Of a stretch of 64,000 nucleotides of DNA, positions 61,450-64,000 are shown in pieces (position 1 is the first letter of the stretch; every line of letters starts with the position of its first letter). The notes beneath the pieces were generated by a model. The model was not told the origin of the DNA. It ran no database searches and was given only the letters and a program-made list of their open reading frames with translations. The position numbers were made by a program, and so were the translations under genes. Where the stretch lies: contig JBHGNT010000011.1 in NCBI GenBank assembly GCA_043228905.1, positions 16,988,001-17,052,000 on the forward strand, written 5' to 3'. This DNA comes from Azolla caroliniana. Lineage: Eukaryota; Polypodiophyta.

Positions 61450-61698
61450 AAATTGAGGAGCCAGAATCACCGTTGGTTTGGGACGCCCTTGATTCTTGGT
61501 GCTATCTGGAAGTCTAGAGCTCGGCAAGGCCTTGTGTTTAGGGTTATCGCTGCGAGCAGAAGTTGGAGGAGGAGGAGATGATGATGATGGAGAAACAGAA
61601 GCAGAAGCAGAAGATGGTGATGATGATGATGATGAAAAAAGTGTCTTGCCTTGTATGATCTCCATGGTGGATGTGGCGAAGGCCCCAAAGCTTGCCAT
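61411..61698 (-). CDS. Small plant protein with conserved C-terminal 'FDG..CFET' motif
   Basis: This encodes 95 aa from the ATG at 61698-61696. The N-terminus is 'MASFGAFATSTMEIIQGKTL', followed by a Ser/Pro-rich low-complexity part (residues ~24-48, from a TCA/TCT repeat). The C-terminus is basic, then hydrophobic ('KPTVILAPQFDGIFCFETLM'). I recall short, uncharacterised plant proteins ending in a 'FAPxFDGLxCFETIV' motif; this one fits that pattern, but I cannot name the family or its role. The conserved motif is repeated once after the stop codon. An upstream exon is possible. The gene is supported by motif similarity only. Confidence 0.5.
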   Translation of the reverse strand: MASFGAFATSTMEIIQGKTLFSSSSSSPSSASASVSPSSSSPPPPTSARSDNPKHKALPSSRLPDSTKNQGRPKPTVILAPQFDGIFCFETLMFS

Positions 61699-64000
61699 CA
61701 CTGTGTGGGTAAAGAAGTGTTATGTATGTGAATGTTTATGCTGGATGTAATCTTGATTTGTGTTTAGAAGCTGGAATTTGTCGATGCAACAACTGAAGGT
61801 TCTTTTTCTCGATGTTTGTTGTGGTTTGTCCTGAGAGCCGAGAGACAACAACAACAACAACAACAACAGGGGGATGATGAATTCTGAGGAAGCTTGAAGG
61901 TGAAGATGAAGAAGAAGATGAAGAAGAAGATGCAGAAGATGATGATGATGATGATGGAGAAAGAGGTCAAGGGTGCCTGTGCTATTTATATGGATGCCTT
62001 CTTGCGTTTTTCGTGGGGGTCAGACTCTGGCTTGATCTGTTGCTTTTTTGCGTTTTTGCTCTTTTTTTTTGCGTTTTGGGCCACCGCCACATCCTACAGC
62101 GTTTTCTTCTTCTTCTTCTTCTTTTCCGAGTCTCTTTGACCTATTCACCCCCCCAAATCCTTATCCATTCCCTTTTGACGTGTCTTTTTTACTCACTTTC
62201 TCCCTCCCCACTTCCTTGGCCCTTTGACCCACCCATTTGACCTATTCCCATCCATCCCTTTATTGACCTTGACCTTTAGTTTTTCTCTTGCTTCGTCATT
62301 CTTGAATCGTTGCTTGCCACAAGACATCCTCAGTTTGACCCAGGTTTCTTGCGTCCATATTCTTCAAGCCATTTGTTGTTTCTCTCTGTGCAATTAGTTT
62401 GGATTTGACATGCCCGTGCACCATAGCCAAAATGGATTCTATGTTCATCACCCAAGTTTCGTTTCCATGGGTTAATTGATTGCTGAGATTCGTAATTATC
62501 AACTCTAGTGATGTATGAAGGAAATAATCACCACTAACTCATGGGGTTTGACAAAATTGAATTTCATACGTCGATGACTCTAGAATGTTATATGTTGTTT
62601 TACATCACATCGTCTTATAATGTAGTAATTCTTAATATATAATCACACTTATTCAACATAAATTATAGGGGAAATGCATAGCTTGTAATTCATACACCAT
62701 TTCTCTATGAGTCAAAAATTTACTTTAAAAATGAAAAATTAAACTCAAGACTTTGTGGGAAAGATGTAAAATACATATTGTGATTTCTCAATTATGTTTT
62801 ATGAGGATGCAAAATCATTCCAAACAATAGTACTGTGAGGACCTAGGTAGTGAGGCTCTATGTCAAATATGATGCGATCATGCTCATGTGCGTGTGGACA
62901 GGTGTCAATGTACAATCCATGGAAGCCTACATGTGTTTGGTGTGTTGCCATCTAATGAGTTGCCATCTTTAGGCACCCAACATGGGGATATGTTATGTAT
63001 TAGGTTGTTGGGAGATTGAAACTCGACATATCCTTCTTGTTTTTTTCGCTTTCCTCTTCATCTTCAAAGTCTAATATTGTGAATGGGAATATACATTAGA
63101 TTGTTATTGTGATTATAATTTGTGAACATGAATGATTAGGATGTGGCATTTTTGGATTTCTTACAAAGTATCGTTCACATTCATTTGATGTGGTACGCTA
63201 CTATGAATCTAAGACATTATTAACTTCTTTACACTTGTCTAATTGGTTATTAATCTGAGTATGTGTGATTATAAGGGATGTGCAAAAACTTATCTCGTGA
63301 ATTACAAGGAATCATGGTCGAACAATAAAGAAAACTATACTAGTGCTCCAAAATTAAATGGTCATTGTTCTCTATGAGCTTCAATGGAATTATTAATAAA
63401 AATTCAATAACTATTTATGAATGATATTGTAACAATGAAATAGTCGTTATGTTAATCACTTCCTCTTGAAAGATGTTAAATAGACACGAGGGACAAAATC
63501 AATGTCACACAACACAAAATCACTAGTAAGAGAGGGCAACATTAAATTATAAAATGTTAAAGGTAACCATTATATTGTTCATATATATATATATACAATT
63601 GACACTAAAAACTCGAGCAATTGGTGGAGGATGTAATAACTGGGATAGAGTATCCAATCAAACCACAACGTGTAGTGAGTTGTGTGTCTATGCCATCTGG
63701 CACTCCCACATACTCTTGTGCCATTTGGATCCATTCACATATCCGTTCTCGTTCCACCTCTGATAAGTTGTCTGCAAGCAATTGAATGAATTCTAAAATG
63801 TTATTGCAACAAACCTGTGATGGTTGTGAGTTGAGGTCGAGAATGTAGCGCCAACATGTTAAGACACTCTCTAATAAAATGGTGCAATTCGCCCTATTGC
63901 CTTCCACCATTGGCCACATCATTGTTATATTCCATGTTAATAATAGCATCATTGACCATGTTATGATGTTTGGACGGACAAAATTGTTGCATTTATTGTC
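61699..64000. other. 5' flank of the small gene and intergenic DNA to the window end
   Basis: 61740-62130 contains GAT/GAA-rich and CAA-rich simple repeats. The rest is AT-rich without a credible gene. A minus-strand open frame at 63605-63952 (115 codons) contains a helical-looking 'LEFIQLLADNLSEVERERIC' stretch but matches nothing I recognise. Confidence 0.45.

Noticed and set aside
63605-63952. 115-codon ORF, minus strand
   Set aside because: A helical segment looks protein-like, but there is no recognisable family and no adjacent exons in the window. Mentioned only within the intergenic entry.

Overview
The window is nuclear DNA of a land plant. Evidence is the GT-AG introns in plant-type genes, a long intronless PLS-type pentatricopeptide-repeat (PPR) gene, a chloroplast-type mTERF gene, a fasciclin-like arabinogalactan protein, a MEKK-type MAPKKK, plant LTR, LINE and MITE relics, and many CT/GA and CA microsatellites. 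The PPR style, the AT-rich intergenic DNA and the retroelement load suggest a fern (for example a Ceratopteris/Adiantum relative). That is an inference; the sequence alone does not prove it.

Layout. 1-6328: GC- and CpG-rich Ty3/gypsy LTR retrotransposon, entered from within gag, with a 3' LTR at 5676-6328. 6329-9297: AT-rich repeats, including a 428-bp tandem duplication, and a dead PPR fragment. 9298-9981 (+): small plastid mTERF-like protein, followed by a minisatellite and a second copy of its own 3' end. 12157-15015 (-): 952-aa PPR protein, also with a second copy of its 3' end. 17765-19402 (+): secreted two-FAS1 protein. 24274-28086 (-): MAPKKK in 8 exons, with a decayed copy of part of its last exon in an intron and a TTAGGG/CCCTAA array in its 5' flank. 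29261-41085: gene-poor, with a MITE, tandem duplications and LINE remnants in both orientations. 41086-49640 (-): ankyrin-TPR co-chaperone in 13 exons, with a dead eS7 ribosomal-protein copy in intron 8. 53225-56346 (+): divergent phosphoglycerate-kinase-like protein in 8 exons. 61411-61698 (-): small plant protein whose C-terminal coding module is repeated after the stop codon.

I resolved the exon structures by hand from GT/AG sites, reading phase and family alignment. The three multi-exon models close in frame at 677, 463 and 474 aa. The genes are independent single-gene units; no operon-like or biosynthetic cluster is visible. The most distinctive features are the repeated pattern of gene 3' ends (or terminal-exon parts) tandemly copied beside four of the genes, the divergent PGK with altered catalytic positions, and the compositionally foreign LTR element with only TAG stops in its pol frame.
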